Positions 1 to 5,607 of a DNA stretch of 5,607 nucleotides are shown one piece after another; the stretch's first letter is position 1, and the number at the start of each line of letters is the position of its first letter. Where the stretch lies: the NCBI GenBank assembly GCA_903828025.1, contig CAIKKO010000052.1, positions 1 through 5,607 of the forward strand, written 5' to 3'. The DNA is from an uncultured Sphingomonadales bacterium. GTDB lineage: Bacteria > Pseudomonadota > Alphaproteobacteria > Sphingomonadales > Sphingomonadaceae. The position numbers and the translations under genes were made by a program. A model generated the notes under the pieces. That model saw only the letters and a list, made by a program, of their open reading frames with translations, had not been told where the DNA came from and made no database searches.

Positions 1-3000
1 GGCGGCGCGGGCACCGACACGGTGGATTATTCCGCCGCTTCGGCTGGAATCACGATCAACCTCCTTTCCGGCACGGGCAACACCGGCGGCGATGCCGAAG
101 GCGACTATTTCGTGCCGGGCACGGTCGAAAACGCCATCGGTTCGGCGTTCGATGATACCATCACCGGCAGCGCCGGGGCCAACAACCTCAAGGGCGGCGC
201 GGGCAACGACACGATCAGCGGCGGGGCCGGGGCCGATGCCATGGACGGCGGCGCGGGCATCGACACGCTGAGCTATCTGGGCGCGACGGTCGCTGTGAAC
301 GTCAATCTCCAGACGGGCGCGGCGAGCGGCGGCGATGCGGCGGGCGATACGCTGACGGGGTTCGAGAACCTCACCGGCGGCAGCGGAGCCGATACGCTGA
401 CCGGCGACGGCAATGCCAACACCATCTACGGCAGCTTCGGCGCGGATACGATCAGCGGCGGCGCGGGCGTGGACACGCTCTATGGCGAGGACGGCGACGA
501 CACGATCGATGGCGGCGCGGGTGCCGATTTCCTCTATGGCGGGACAGGGGTCAACACACTGAGCTATGCTTCGGCCGCTTCGGCGGTCAATGTCAGCCTT
601 GCGGCCGGGACCGGCACACTGGGTGATGCACTGGGCGATACCTTTACCGGATTCGCCAACCTCATCGGTTCGGGCTTCAACGATGTGCTTGTCGGCAACG
701 TCGGGAGCAATGTGATCCGGGGCGGGAGCGGGGACGATTCCATCGACGGCGGCGCTGGTGGCGATACCATGTATGGGGAAGCCGGCAACGACACCTTCCT
801 TGGCGGCAACGGCTTCGACTATATGGACGGCGGCGCGGGCACCGATACGGTGGATTACACCGGGGCCGGTTCCGGCGTCACGGCCGATCTCAATGCCGGG
901 AGCGGCTCGGCGGGCGATGCGCTTGGCGATACTTACGTCGCTATCGAGAACCTCACCGGCTCGATCTACAGCGATACGCTGCAGGGCAACAGCGGTGCCA
1001 ACGTGCTGAACGGCGGCGATGGCAACGATGCGCTGATTGGCCTGGGCGGCAACGACGTGATCAACGGCGGCAATGGCAACGACGTGAGTTCCGGCGGCAC
1101 CGGCGCCGATGCGCTCGATGGCGGCGCGGGCACCAACACGCTGTTTTTCGGCACGAACGCCAGCTACCCGGACAGCGTTTCGGTCGCTACCGGGGTCACC
1201 ATCAACCTCGATGGCACAACGCTCGGCGTGGGCGGCGATTCAGCGGGTGATACCTACAAGAACTTCCAGATCATCTACCTCACCAACCAGGCCGACAGCG
1301 TGACCGGCACGGCCGCCAACGAATGGTTCCGCGGGCTGGGCGGCGCCGATACCATCAATGGCGCGGGCGGCACCGATACCGTGAGCTATTATGGCTCGGG
1401 CGCGGTCACTGTCGGGCTTGATGGCACGGCGGGCAGCGGCGGCGAGGCGCAGGGCGATGTCATCACCAACGTCGAGATCCTGCAGGGCACGCAATACGAC
1501 GATACCCTGTGGGGCGGCGCGGGCGGCAACACGCTCTATGGCATGGAAGGCAACGACACCCTGAAAGGCGATGCCGGTGCCGACACGCTTGATGGCGGAA
1601 CGGGCACCGATACCGTAAGCTATGCGGCATCTGGCGCGGCGGTCGCCGCCAGCCTGCTCAGTGGGACCGGTACGGTCGGCGATGCTGCGGGTGACACGTA
1701 TGTCTCGATCGAAAACCTCACCGGATCGGCGTTCAACGATACCCTGCTCGGCGATGCCAATGCCAACACCCTGAACGGCGGCGCGGGCGATGATTTCCTG
1801 CGCGGCGGCGGCGGCGCGGACGCGATCAACGGCGGCAGCGGCTTCGATACGGCGGACTATTCGGACTCGACCGCAGCGGTTTCGGTCTATCTTGATGGCA
1901 CGGCCGCAAATGGCGGCTTCGCTCAGGGCGATGTGCTCACCTCGATCGAAGGCATTGTCGGTTCGGCCTACAACGACACGCTCGTCGGCTCGAATTCGAA
2001 CGAAACGCTGAACGGCGGCGACGGCGATGACACGATCAGTGGCTTCGTCGGGGATGACACTTTGATTGGCGGCAACGGCAACGATACCTTGAACGGAGGC
2101 TCCGGTGCCGACACCGCCGATGGCGGCGCGGGCATCGACAGCTTCAGCTATGCCGCTTCGACCGGCGGGGTGACGGCCTATCTCGATGGCACCGTTGGCG
2201 TCGGCAATGAAGCCACTGGCGATCGGCTCAGCAATATCGAGATCCTGATCGGTTCCGCGTTCGACGATACGCTCTACGGGACTTCGGGCGCGGACACGCT
2301 CCAGGGCGGCAATGGCAACGATGTGCTGGTCGGCGGCGCGGGCGCGGACGTGCTGGATGGCGGCGCGGGCACGGACAGCGCCTCGTTCATCAATTCGGGA
2401 ACCGCGATTACCGCAAGCTTTGCCACCGGCGCGCTGGTGGTGACCGCCCCCGATGCCGTGGGCGATACCTATACCTCGATCGAAGGCGTGGTCGGTTCGT
2501 CGTTTGGCGATACCTTCCGCGGCGGCAGCGGTGCCGAGTGGATCGACGGCGGGCTGGGCGACGATACGATCTATGGCAGCGCCGGAGCCGATACGCTGAC
2601 CGGCGGCGGCGGCTTCGATACGGTCGATTATTCGGCTTCGAGCGCGGCCGTCGCTGTCCACCTCGATGGCACCGCGTCGAGCGGCGGCGATGCGGCGGGG
2701 GACATGCTGAACGGCATCGAGCATGTGATCGGCACCGGGCTGGCGGACACGTTCATCGGATCGGCAGCCGACGAGACGTTCAACGGCGGCGGCGGGAATG
2801 ACACCATAACCGGCGGCGCGGGCAACGACACGCTTTATGGGGAGGCGGGCAATGATCTCCTCAACGGCGGTATGGGCAGCGACGCGATGGACGGCGGCGC
2901 CGGGATCGACACGGTGACCTATGCCAATTCCGCGCTCGGGGTTTCGGCCAATCTGGCCGACAGCAGCTTCAACACCAACGAGGCGGCGGGCGATACTTAC

Positions 3001-3345
3001 AACGCCATCGAAAATGTCACCGGTTCGGCCTTCAACGATCGCCTGACCGGGGATGACGGCAACAATGTGCTCGATGGGGGAGCCGGGAACGACCGGCTGG
3101 CCGGCGGGGCCGGTGCCGACAGCCTGATCGGCGGGGCCGGGACCGATATCGCCGACTATTCGCAGTCCGGCAGCGCAGTGGCGCTCACGCTTGGTGCGGG
3201 CGGTGCGGGCACCGGCACGGGCACCGCTGGCGATGCGGCGGGCGATACGCTTTCGGGCATCGAGAGCGTGATCGGCTCAAGCCTGGGCGACACCTTCACG
3301 CTGACCATGGGGACAGGCTTCTCGATTGATGGCGGCGCGGGGAGC
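1..3345 (+). repeat. Thirteen tandem RTX-plus-insert modules
   Basis: Taking the D/N-x-x-x-Y/F motif (DTVDY, DTLSY and similar) as the module start, copies begin at 16, 262, 553, 844, 1135, 1375, 1609, 1846, 2137, 2374, 2617, 2908 and 3145. The next RTX-type DTV motif is at 3346. Spacings in bases are 246, 291, 291, 291, 240, 234, 237, 291, 237, 243, 291, 237 and 201. Each module has the insert first, then four nonapeptides (short form, ~79 residues) or six (long form, 97 residues), before the next insert. Copies are clearly related at protein level but diverged in DNA, apart from short shared blocks such as GGCGGCGCGGGC. The array begins before the window, so the total copy number is unknown. 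Confidence 0.9.
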
Positions 3346-3648
3346 GATACCGTGGCGCTTGCGGCGGGTTCGGGCGCTGTCTCGGCGGCGCAGCTTTCGA
3401 GCGTGCTGAGCCATGTCGAAACCATTGATCTCAACTCCAGCGGGACGAATGCCAATCTCACGGTCGATGCCAATTTCATCCAGAGCATCACCGGTGCGGG
3501 CAACGCCTCGCACCTCACGCTCGATTTCAATGCGGGCGATACGCTCCAGATCGCGAATGGGGCGTTCTATGCGCAGTCCGGGAACGACTATACCTTCTAC
3601 AGCGACAGCAGCCTGACCACCACCGTGGCGCAGCTGACTGTGGCCTGA
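1..3648 (+). CDS. Giant RTX repeat calcium-binding protein, likely type I secreted (C-terminal part, 5' end outside window)
   Basis: The frame is open from the first base to TGA at 3646-3648, giving 1215 visible residues. The GTG at 22 lies inside a repeat and is not a credible start. Almost all of the protein is RTX nonapeptide (GGxGxDxxx) in short runs, alternating with a ~40-residue insert of the form DYSxSxxAVxVxL, then GDAxGDT, then IENLxGS. Thirteen such modules are present. The last ~100 residues lack RTX repeats and resemble a type I secretion C-terminal region. The visible part has no cysteine and very few lysines, and is strongly acidic and rich in Gly, Asp, Ala and Thr, as is usual for secreted RTX proteins. 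In this family the nonapeptides bind Ca2+ and fold into a parallel beta-roll outside the cell. No enzymatic, adhesive or toxin domain is visible, so the specific role is unknown. An adhesin or surface/matrix protein is a plausible guess. The family call is firm. Confidence 0.93.
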   Translation, partial: GGAGTDTVDYSAASAGITINLLSGTGNTGGDAEGDYFVPGTVENAIGSAFDDTITGSAGANNLKGGAGNDTISGGAGADAMDGGAGIDTLSYLGATVAVNVNLQTGAASGGDAAGDTLTGFENLTGGSGADTLTGDGNANTIYGSFGADTISGGAGVDTLYGEDGDDTIDGGAGADFLYGGTGVNTLSYASAASAVNVSLAAGTGTLGDALGDTFTGFANLIGSGFNDVLVGNVGSNVIRGGSGDDSIDGGAGGDTMYGEAGNDTFLGGNGFDYMDGGAGTDTVDYTGAGSGVTADLNAGSGSAGDALGDTYVAIENLTGSIYSDTLQGNSGANVLNGGDGNDALIGLGGNDVINGGNGNDVSSGGTGADALDGGAGTNTLFFGTNASYPDSVSVATGVTINLDGTTLGVGGDSAGDTYKNFQIIYLTNQADSVTGTAANEWFRGLGGADTINGAGGTDTVSYYGSGAVTVGLDGTAGSGGEAQGDVITNVEILQGTQYDDTLWGGAGGNTLYGMEGNDTLKGDAGADTLDGGTGTDTVSYAASGAAVAASLLSGTGTVGDAAGDTYVSIENLTGSAFNDTLLGDANANTLNGGAGDDFLRGGGGADAINGGSGFDTADYSDSTAAVSVYLDGTAANGGFAQGDVLTSIEGIVGSAYNDTLVGSNSNETLNGGDGDDTISGFVGDDTLIGGNGNDTLNGGSGADTADGGAGIDSFSYAASTGGVTAYLDGTVGVGNEATGDRLSNIEILIGSAFDDTLYGTSGADTLQGGNGNDVLVGGAGADVLDGGAGTDSASFINSGTAITASFATGALVVTAPDAVGDTYTSIEGVVGSSFGDTFRGGSGAEWIDGGLGDDTIYGSAGADTLTGGGGFDTVDYSASSAAVAVHLDGTASSGGDAAGDMLNGIEHVIGTGLADTFIGSAADETFNGGGGNDTITGGAGNDTLYGEAGNDLLNGGMGSDAMDGGAGIDTVTYANSALGVSANLADSSFNTNEAAGDTYNAIENVTGSAFNDRLTGDDGNNVLDGGAGNDRLAGGAGADSLIGGAGTDIADYSQSGSAVALTLGAGGAGTGTGTAGDAAGDTLSGIESVIGSSLGDTFTLTMGTGFSIDGGAGSDTVALAAGSGAVSAAQLSSVLSHVETIDLNSSGTNANLTVDANFIQSITGAGNASHLTLDFNAGDTLQIANGAFYAQSGNDYTFYSDSSLTTTVAQLTVA
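3346..3645 (+). other. Non-RTX C-terminal region, probable type I secretion signal
   Basis: From visible residue ~1116 onward the nonapeptide pattern stops. A Ser/Ala-rich helix-like stretch (AAQLSSVLSHVETIDL) follows, then a region with NLTVDANFIQSITG and LTLDFNAGDTLQI, and the end NDYTFYSDSSLTTTVAQLTVA. The order IExIDL, then LTxxxxxxxSI/L, then L-x-D-x-x-A-GD-x-L/V, with an aromatic-rich strand at the very end, is familiar from the C-terminal ends of large type I secreted adhesins and calcium-binding proteins. Type I signals are uncleaved and lie in roughly the last 50-100 residues, which fits. The motif match is from memory and not from a profile search. Confidence 0.7.
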
Positions 3649-3678
3649 GCCGGGCACCGATTCGCTATGGGGGGCAAT

Positions 3679-3705
3679 GCCGCGCTTGCGGTGTGGCGGC
3701 TTGTT
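3679..3705 (+). terminator. Weak candidate stem-loop after the first RTX gene
   Basis: GCCGC at 3679-3683 can pair with GCGGC at 3696-3700, followed by TTGTT. Alternatively CCGC at 3680-3683 pairs with GCGG at 3688-3691 around a GCTT tetraloop. It lies about 30 bases after the stop codon, a suitable place for a terminator. The arms are only 4-5 bp and there is no real T tract, so in such GC-rich DNA this may be chance. Factor-dependent termination is equally possible. Confidence 0.2.
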
Positions 3706-3798
3706 GCGCGCGCGCTCGGTCAAATGGCCAAGGTTGGGCTGGTTCCTGAGCAAAAGTTAAGTCCTGCACCGCAGCCCCGCGCTGGAACAGGCTATACC

Positions 3799-3811
3799 AA
3801 ACCGGCGGTTT
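3799..3811. repeat. Short inverted repeat AAACC-GGC-GGTTT
   Basis: Perfect 5-bp arms (AAACC at 3799-3803, GGTTT at 3807-3811) flank a 3-base centre, inside the AT-richest part of the intergenic region and ~150 bases before the downstream start. It could be a small operator half-site pair. Its arms are too short for a convincing RNA hairpin or terminator. The palindrome is directly seen, but function is only a guess. Confidence 0.25.
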
Positions 3812-3919
3812 TCGCCTTGTTCCCATAGTATTAAGCCAGCTTTCCGGCGATCCGCGGCGGCTGGGGCTGAACCCGCGCTTAACGATATGGACACCAAACC
3901 GTCACGCGGAAATGCGACG

Positions 3920-3925
3920 AGGAGG
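3920..3925 (+). promoter_or_regulatory. Strong Shine-Dalgarno AGGAGG, best spaced for TTG start at 3934
   Basis: A full AGGAGG at 3920-3925, continuing as a G run to 3929, is the best ribosome-binding sequence in the leader. Eight bases separate it from an in-frame TTG at 3934, which would add seven residues (MPPEFLA) to the DUF4347 protein. It lies 29 bases from the ATG at 3955, too far to serve that codon directly. ATGs at 3887 and 3912 are in other frames and precede it. Confidence 0.5.
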
Positions 3926-3941
3926 GGGGACCATTGCCCCC

Positions 3942-3945
3942 GGAG
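3942..3945 (+). promoter_or_regulatory. Weaker Shine-Dalgarno GGAG for ATG start at 3955
   Basis: GGAG at 3942-3945 is nine bases before the first in-frame ATG at 3955, an acceptable spacing. It supports the ATG as start, although the stronger AGGAGG upstream favours TTG at 3934. Either start leaves the DUF4347 domain intact. Confidence 0.45.
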
Positions 3946-3954
3946 TTTCTCGCC

Positions 3955-4449
3955 ATGTCCGCACCCCAGGAAGTCACCATCATCGATTCGCGTGTTGGCG
4001 ACATGGCTGCGGTGCTGGCCGGACTTCCCGCAGGCGAGCGCGTGTTCGTGCTCGATGGAACGCACGACGGATTGCACCAGATCAGCGCGCTGCTCGCCGG
4101 GATCGACAATATCGCCGCGCTGCACATTGTCTCGCACGGCAGCGCGGGCGCGTTGGCCCTCGGCGACGGGGTGGTCGATGCCGCGGCCCTCGCGGCCCAT
4201 GCCGGCGATCTGGCCGCGATCGGCCATCATCTGGCACCCGGCGGCGACATTCTGCTCTATGGCTGCGATGTTGCGGCGGGAGCTGCCGGTGCGGCCTTCA
4301 TCAACACTTTCGCCGCGCTGACCGGTGCCGACGTGGCGGCGAGCACCGATGTGACCGGCGCAGCAGCGCTCGGCGGAAACTGGACGCTTGAAGCGCATGT
4401 CGGCGCTATCGAAGCGCATACGCTGGCCTTCGCGGGCTTTCAGGGCACG
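3955..4449 (+). other. DUF4347 domain
   Basis: Residues ~1-165 match the remembered DUF4347 pattern over the whole length: VxxIDSRVxDxxAxLAGLPAGxRVFVLD, then ALHIVSHGSAGALALG, an Ala-rich helical stretch, GGDILLYGCDVAAGAAGAAFI, LTGADVAASTDVTG and GGNWTLEA. His57, His61-Gly62 and Cys104 stand out. The two hydrophobic strands ending in SHG and YGC are arranged as in caspase-like folds. Cys104 is the only cysteine in the 551 visible residues. The domain ends at about FAGFQGTL (159-166), where RTX sequence starts. Confidence 0.85.
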
Positions 4450-5607
4450 CTCGATACCGTGACCGGCGATGCGAGCGACAACACGCTCAACGGCACGCCG
4501 AACGATGACATGATCAACGGCCTTGGCGGCAACGACACGATTTTCGGCTTTGCCGGCAATGACACAATCGACGGCGGCACGGGCGCCGATGTGATGACGG
4601 GCGGGCTTGGTGACGACATCTACTATGTCGACAATCCCGGCGACGTGGTGGTCGAGAACGATTTCGGCGGTGTGGATACGGTTCGCGCAAGCCTCTCGTA
4701 TGTCCTGGGCAAGGCGGTCGAAAACCTTGTTCTCCTTGGCACCGACAACATCGACGGCACCGGCAACTTTCAAAACAACCGGATCACCGGCAACGCTGGC
4801 GCGAACACGCTCAGCGGCGGAGATGGCAACGACATCCTCGATGGCGGCGCGGGCGCCGACAAGCTGATCGGCGGCAAAGGCAATGACACGTTTGTCGTCG
4901 ATCAGCCCGGCGATGTGGTGGTCGAGCGCGCGGGGGAAGGCTCCGACACGGTCAAGGCTGCGTTTTCCTATACGCTGGGCCTCAATCTGGAAAAGCTGAT
5001 CCTCACGGGCAGCGATGCGATCGACGGCACCGGGAATGCGGCGGCGAACGAGCTGACAGGCAATGACGCCGCCAACACGCTTACCGGGCTTGATGGCAAT
5101 GACACGCTCGATGGCGGCGCGGGCAACGACACGCTGATCGGTGGCACCGGCGATGATACCTACATCGTCGATGCCGTGGGCGATGTGGTGCAGGAGTTGG
5201 CCGGCGCAGGCACCGATACAGTGCAGGCCAGCATCTCCTACACTCTGGTCGACAACGTCGAGAACCTGACGCTGACCGGTCTGGCACCGATCAGCGGGAC
5301 CGGAAACGCGTTGGACAACCATGTGACGGGCAACGACGGTGCCAATGTCCTCATGGGGCTCGATGGCAACGATGTGCTCGATGGGGGGCTTGGTGCCGAC
5401 ACGCTGATCGGCGGCAAAGGCGATGACAGCTATGTTGTCGACAATCCGGGGGATGTCGTCACCGAAGTCGACGGTGAAGGCACCGATGTCGTCAATTCCT
5501 CGCTGAACTGGACGCTTGGCAACGCGATTGAAAATCTCGTGCTCACCGGATCGGACGCGATCAATGGCACGGGCAACAGTCTGGCCAATACCATCACCGG
5601 CAACGCA
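3955..5607 (+). CDS. DUF4347 domain RTX calcium-binding protein, likely type I secreted (N-terminal part, 3' end outside window)
   Basis: The frame runs open from ATG 3955 (or TTG 3934) to the window edge, giving 551 visible residues with no stop. Residues ~1-165 form a DUF4347 domain, with the conserved blocks VLDGTHDGLHQI, LHIVSHGSAG (56-65), LLYGCDVAAG (100-109) and LGGNWTLEA. Residues ~166-219 are RTX nonapeptides. From residue 220 a 90-residue unit repeats four times (the fourth is cut by the edge), combining a DDxYVVDxPGDVVxE...DTVxAS...VENLxLTG...GTGN insert with RTX repeats. There is no N-terminal signal peptide, as expected for a type I substrate with a C-terminal signal, here beyond the window. 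DUF4347 is known as an N-terminal domain of very large repetitive surface proteins. Its biochemical role is not established to my knowledge. Function as a calcium-dependent surface or biofilm protein is inference. Confidence 0.92.
   Translation, partial: MSAPQEVTIIDSRVGDMAAVLAGLPAGERVFVLDGTHDGLHQISALLAGIDNIAALHIVSHGSAGALALGDGVVDAAALAAHAGDLAAIGHHLAPGGDILLYGCDVAAGAAGAAFINTFAALTGADVAASTDVTGAAALGGNWTLEAHVGAIEAHTLAFAGFQGTLDTVTGDASDNTLNGTPNDDMINGLGGNDTIFGFAGNDTIDGGTGADVMTGGLGDDIYYVDNPGDVVVENDFGGVDTVRASLSYVLGKAVENLVLLGTDNIDGTGNFQNNRITGNAGANTLSGGDGNDILDGGAGADKLIGGKGNDTFVVDQPGDVVVERAGEGSDTVKAAFSYTLGLNLEKLILTGSDAIDGTGNAAANELTGNDAANTLTGLDGNDTLDGGAGNDTLIGGTGDDTYIVDAVGDVVQELAGAGTDTVQASISYTLVDNVENLTLTGLAPISGTGNALDNHVTGNDGANVLMGLDGNDVLDGGLGADTLIGGKGDDSYVVDNPGDVVTEVDGEGTDVVNSSLNWTLGNAIENLVLTGSDAINGTGNSLANTITGNA
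4453..4611 (+). repeat. First RTX nonapeptide block after DUF4347
   Basis: Residues ~167-219 contain successive GxxxDxxxG nonapeptides (GDASDNTLN, GTPNDDMIN, GLGGNDTIF, GFAGNDTID, GGTGADVMT, GGLG...). They form a short predicted Ca2+-binding beta-roll directly linking the N-terminal domain to the 90-residue repeat array. Register and composition match the nonapeptides of the upstream gene. Confidence 0.85.
4612..5607 (+). repeat. Exact 270-bp tandem modules (VVDNPGDVV type insert plus RTX)
   Basis: Units start at 4612 (DDIYYVDNPGDVV), 4882 (NDTFVVDQPGDVV), 5152 (DDTYIVDAVGDVV) and 5422 (DDSYVVDNPGDVV), each exactly 270 bases apart with no indels. Each holds a ~60-residue insert (…GxDTVxASxSYxL…VENLxLTGxxxIxGTGN) and then about three nonapeptides ending in LIGGKG, LIGGTG or similar. 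The fourth unit is cut after 186 bases by the window edge. The insert is a common element of bacterial RTX proteins and differs from that of the upstream gene. Confidence 0.92.

Larger units (their letters stand above)
3649..3954. other. Intergenic and leader region between two RTX genes
   Basis: About 306 bases with no supported gene on either strand. In the frame of the downstream gene there are stops at 3826 (TAG), 3832 (TAA), 3868 (TGA) and 3880 (TAA), so the two RTX genes are not one interrupted reading frame. The most AT-rich part is about 3790-3834. It contains -10-like hexamers (TATACC at 3793, TAGTAT at 3826), but none has a good -35 box at 16-18 bases, so no promoter is called. No stem followed by a clear T run is present after the upstream stop. 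Weak inverted repeats are listed separately. The spacing and weak signals leave open whether the downstream gene has its own promoter. Confidence 0.6.

Noticed and set aside
22..24. GTG at 22 as start of the first gene
   Set aside because: The codon is the V of a DTVDY motif inside an RTX module, the frame is open to position 1, and there is no SD before it. The gene continues upstream.
1240..2724. 494-codon open frame on the - strand opposite the first RTX gene
   Set aside because: Its translation is a low-complexity Arg/Ala/Ile/Val-rich mirror of the RTX modules, with no recognisable domain. It is explained by codon bias and repetition.
1..3345. RTX pore-forming toxin or metalloprotease identity
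   Set aside because: No hydrophobic pore-forming segment, acylation-site region, HExxH zinc motif or lipase motif is visible. The visible part is only RTX modules and a C-terminal region.
3277..3753. 158-codon - strand frame overlapping the end of the first gene and the intergenic region
   Set aside because: Most of it is antisense to the secretion-signal region. There is no recognisable domain and no good ribosome-binding site was noted, so it is a shadow frame.
3600..3960. One giant gene broken by a frameshift between the two RTX regions
   Set aside because: The upstream protein ends in a plausible C-terminal secretion region, the downstream one begins with an N-terminal-type DUF4347 domain after strong SD sequences, and several stops lie between.
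3887..4391. Open frames from ATG 3887 and ATG 3912 on the + strand
   Set aside because: They are in the two other frames relative to the DUF4347 coding sequence. Their translations are Arg/Ser/Pro-rich with no family features, and the strong SD lies downstream of both ATGs.
3757..5322. 521-codon open frame on the - strand opposite the DUF4347 gene
   Set aside because: It is antisense to a clearly recognisable DUF4347/RTX protein. Its translation is repetitive (for example GARAAI, VVAR and IAG patterns) and mirrors the 270-base repeat. GC-rich repeats rarely give stops on the opposite strand.
4612..5607. CRISPR array or non-coding satellite repeat
   Set aside because: The 270-base period is in coding phase, divergence is mostly synonymous, and the units are known protein repeat types.

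Overview
The window is GC-rich (roughly two thirds G+C by eye) and holds two large, incomplete genes on the + strand, separated by about 300 bases. Both encode RTX-type calcium-binding repeat proteins, a class typically exported by type I secretion. The base composition, the codon preference (GGC, GCG, GAT/GAC, ACC) and the repeat styles suggest an alphaproteobacterium, possibly a sphingomonad such as Erythrobacter or Novosphingobium. That placement is inference, because no marker gene is present.

Region 1 (1-3648) is the 3' part of a giant RTX gene. It is open at the left edge, so the real start lies upstream. It carries thirteen tandem modules. Each consists of a run of GGxGxDxxx nonapeptides plus a roughly 40-residue beta-strand-like insert of the type DYSxSxxAVxVxL...GDAxGDT...IENLxGS. 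The last ~100 residues are not RTX and look like a type I secretion C-terminal region, so this end of the protein is complete. Module lengths fall into two classes, ~79 and 97 residues, which differ by 18 residues, one beta-roll turn.

Region 2 (3649-3954) is the intergenic and leader region. It has stop codons in the frame of the downstream gene, a few weak inverted repeats, no convincing sigma-70 promoter, and a very strong Shine-Dalgarno sequence whose best-spaced start is a TTG rather than the first in-frame ATG.

Region 3 (3955-5607, open at the right edge) is the 5' part of a second RTX gene. It has an N-terminal DUF4347 domain with no signal peptide, then RTX repeats interrupted every 90 residues (exactly 270 bases) by a different insert, of the type DDTYVVDNPGDVVxE...VENLxLTG...GTGN. 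The DUF4347 domain holds the only cysteine in the visible protein and shows a His-Gly / Gly-Cys arrangement resembling clan CD cysteine peptidases.

The two genes probably encode separate secreted or surface-attached calcium-dependent proteins (adhesin or matrix type) that could share an export machine. No type I ABC transporter, membrane fusion protein or regulator gene is visible here. I see no RNA genes, insertion sequences or CRISPR arrays. Long open frames on the opposite strand are by-products of the repetitive GC-rich coding sequence.
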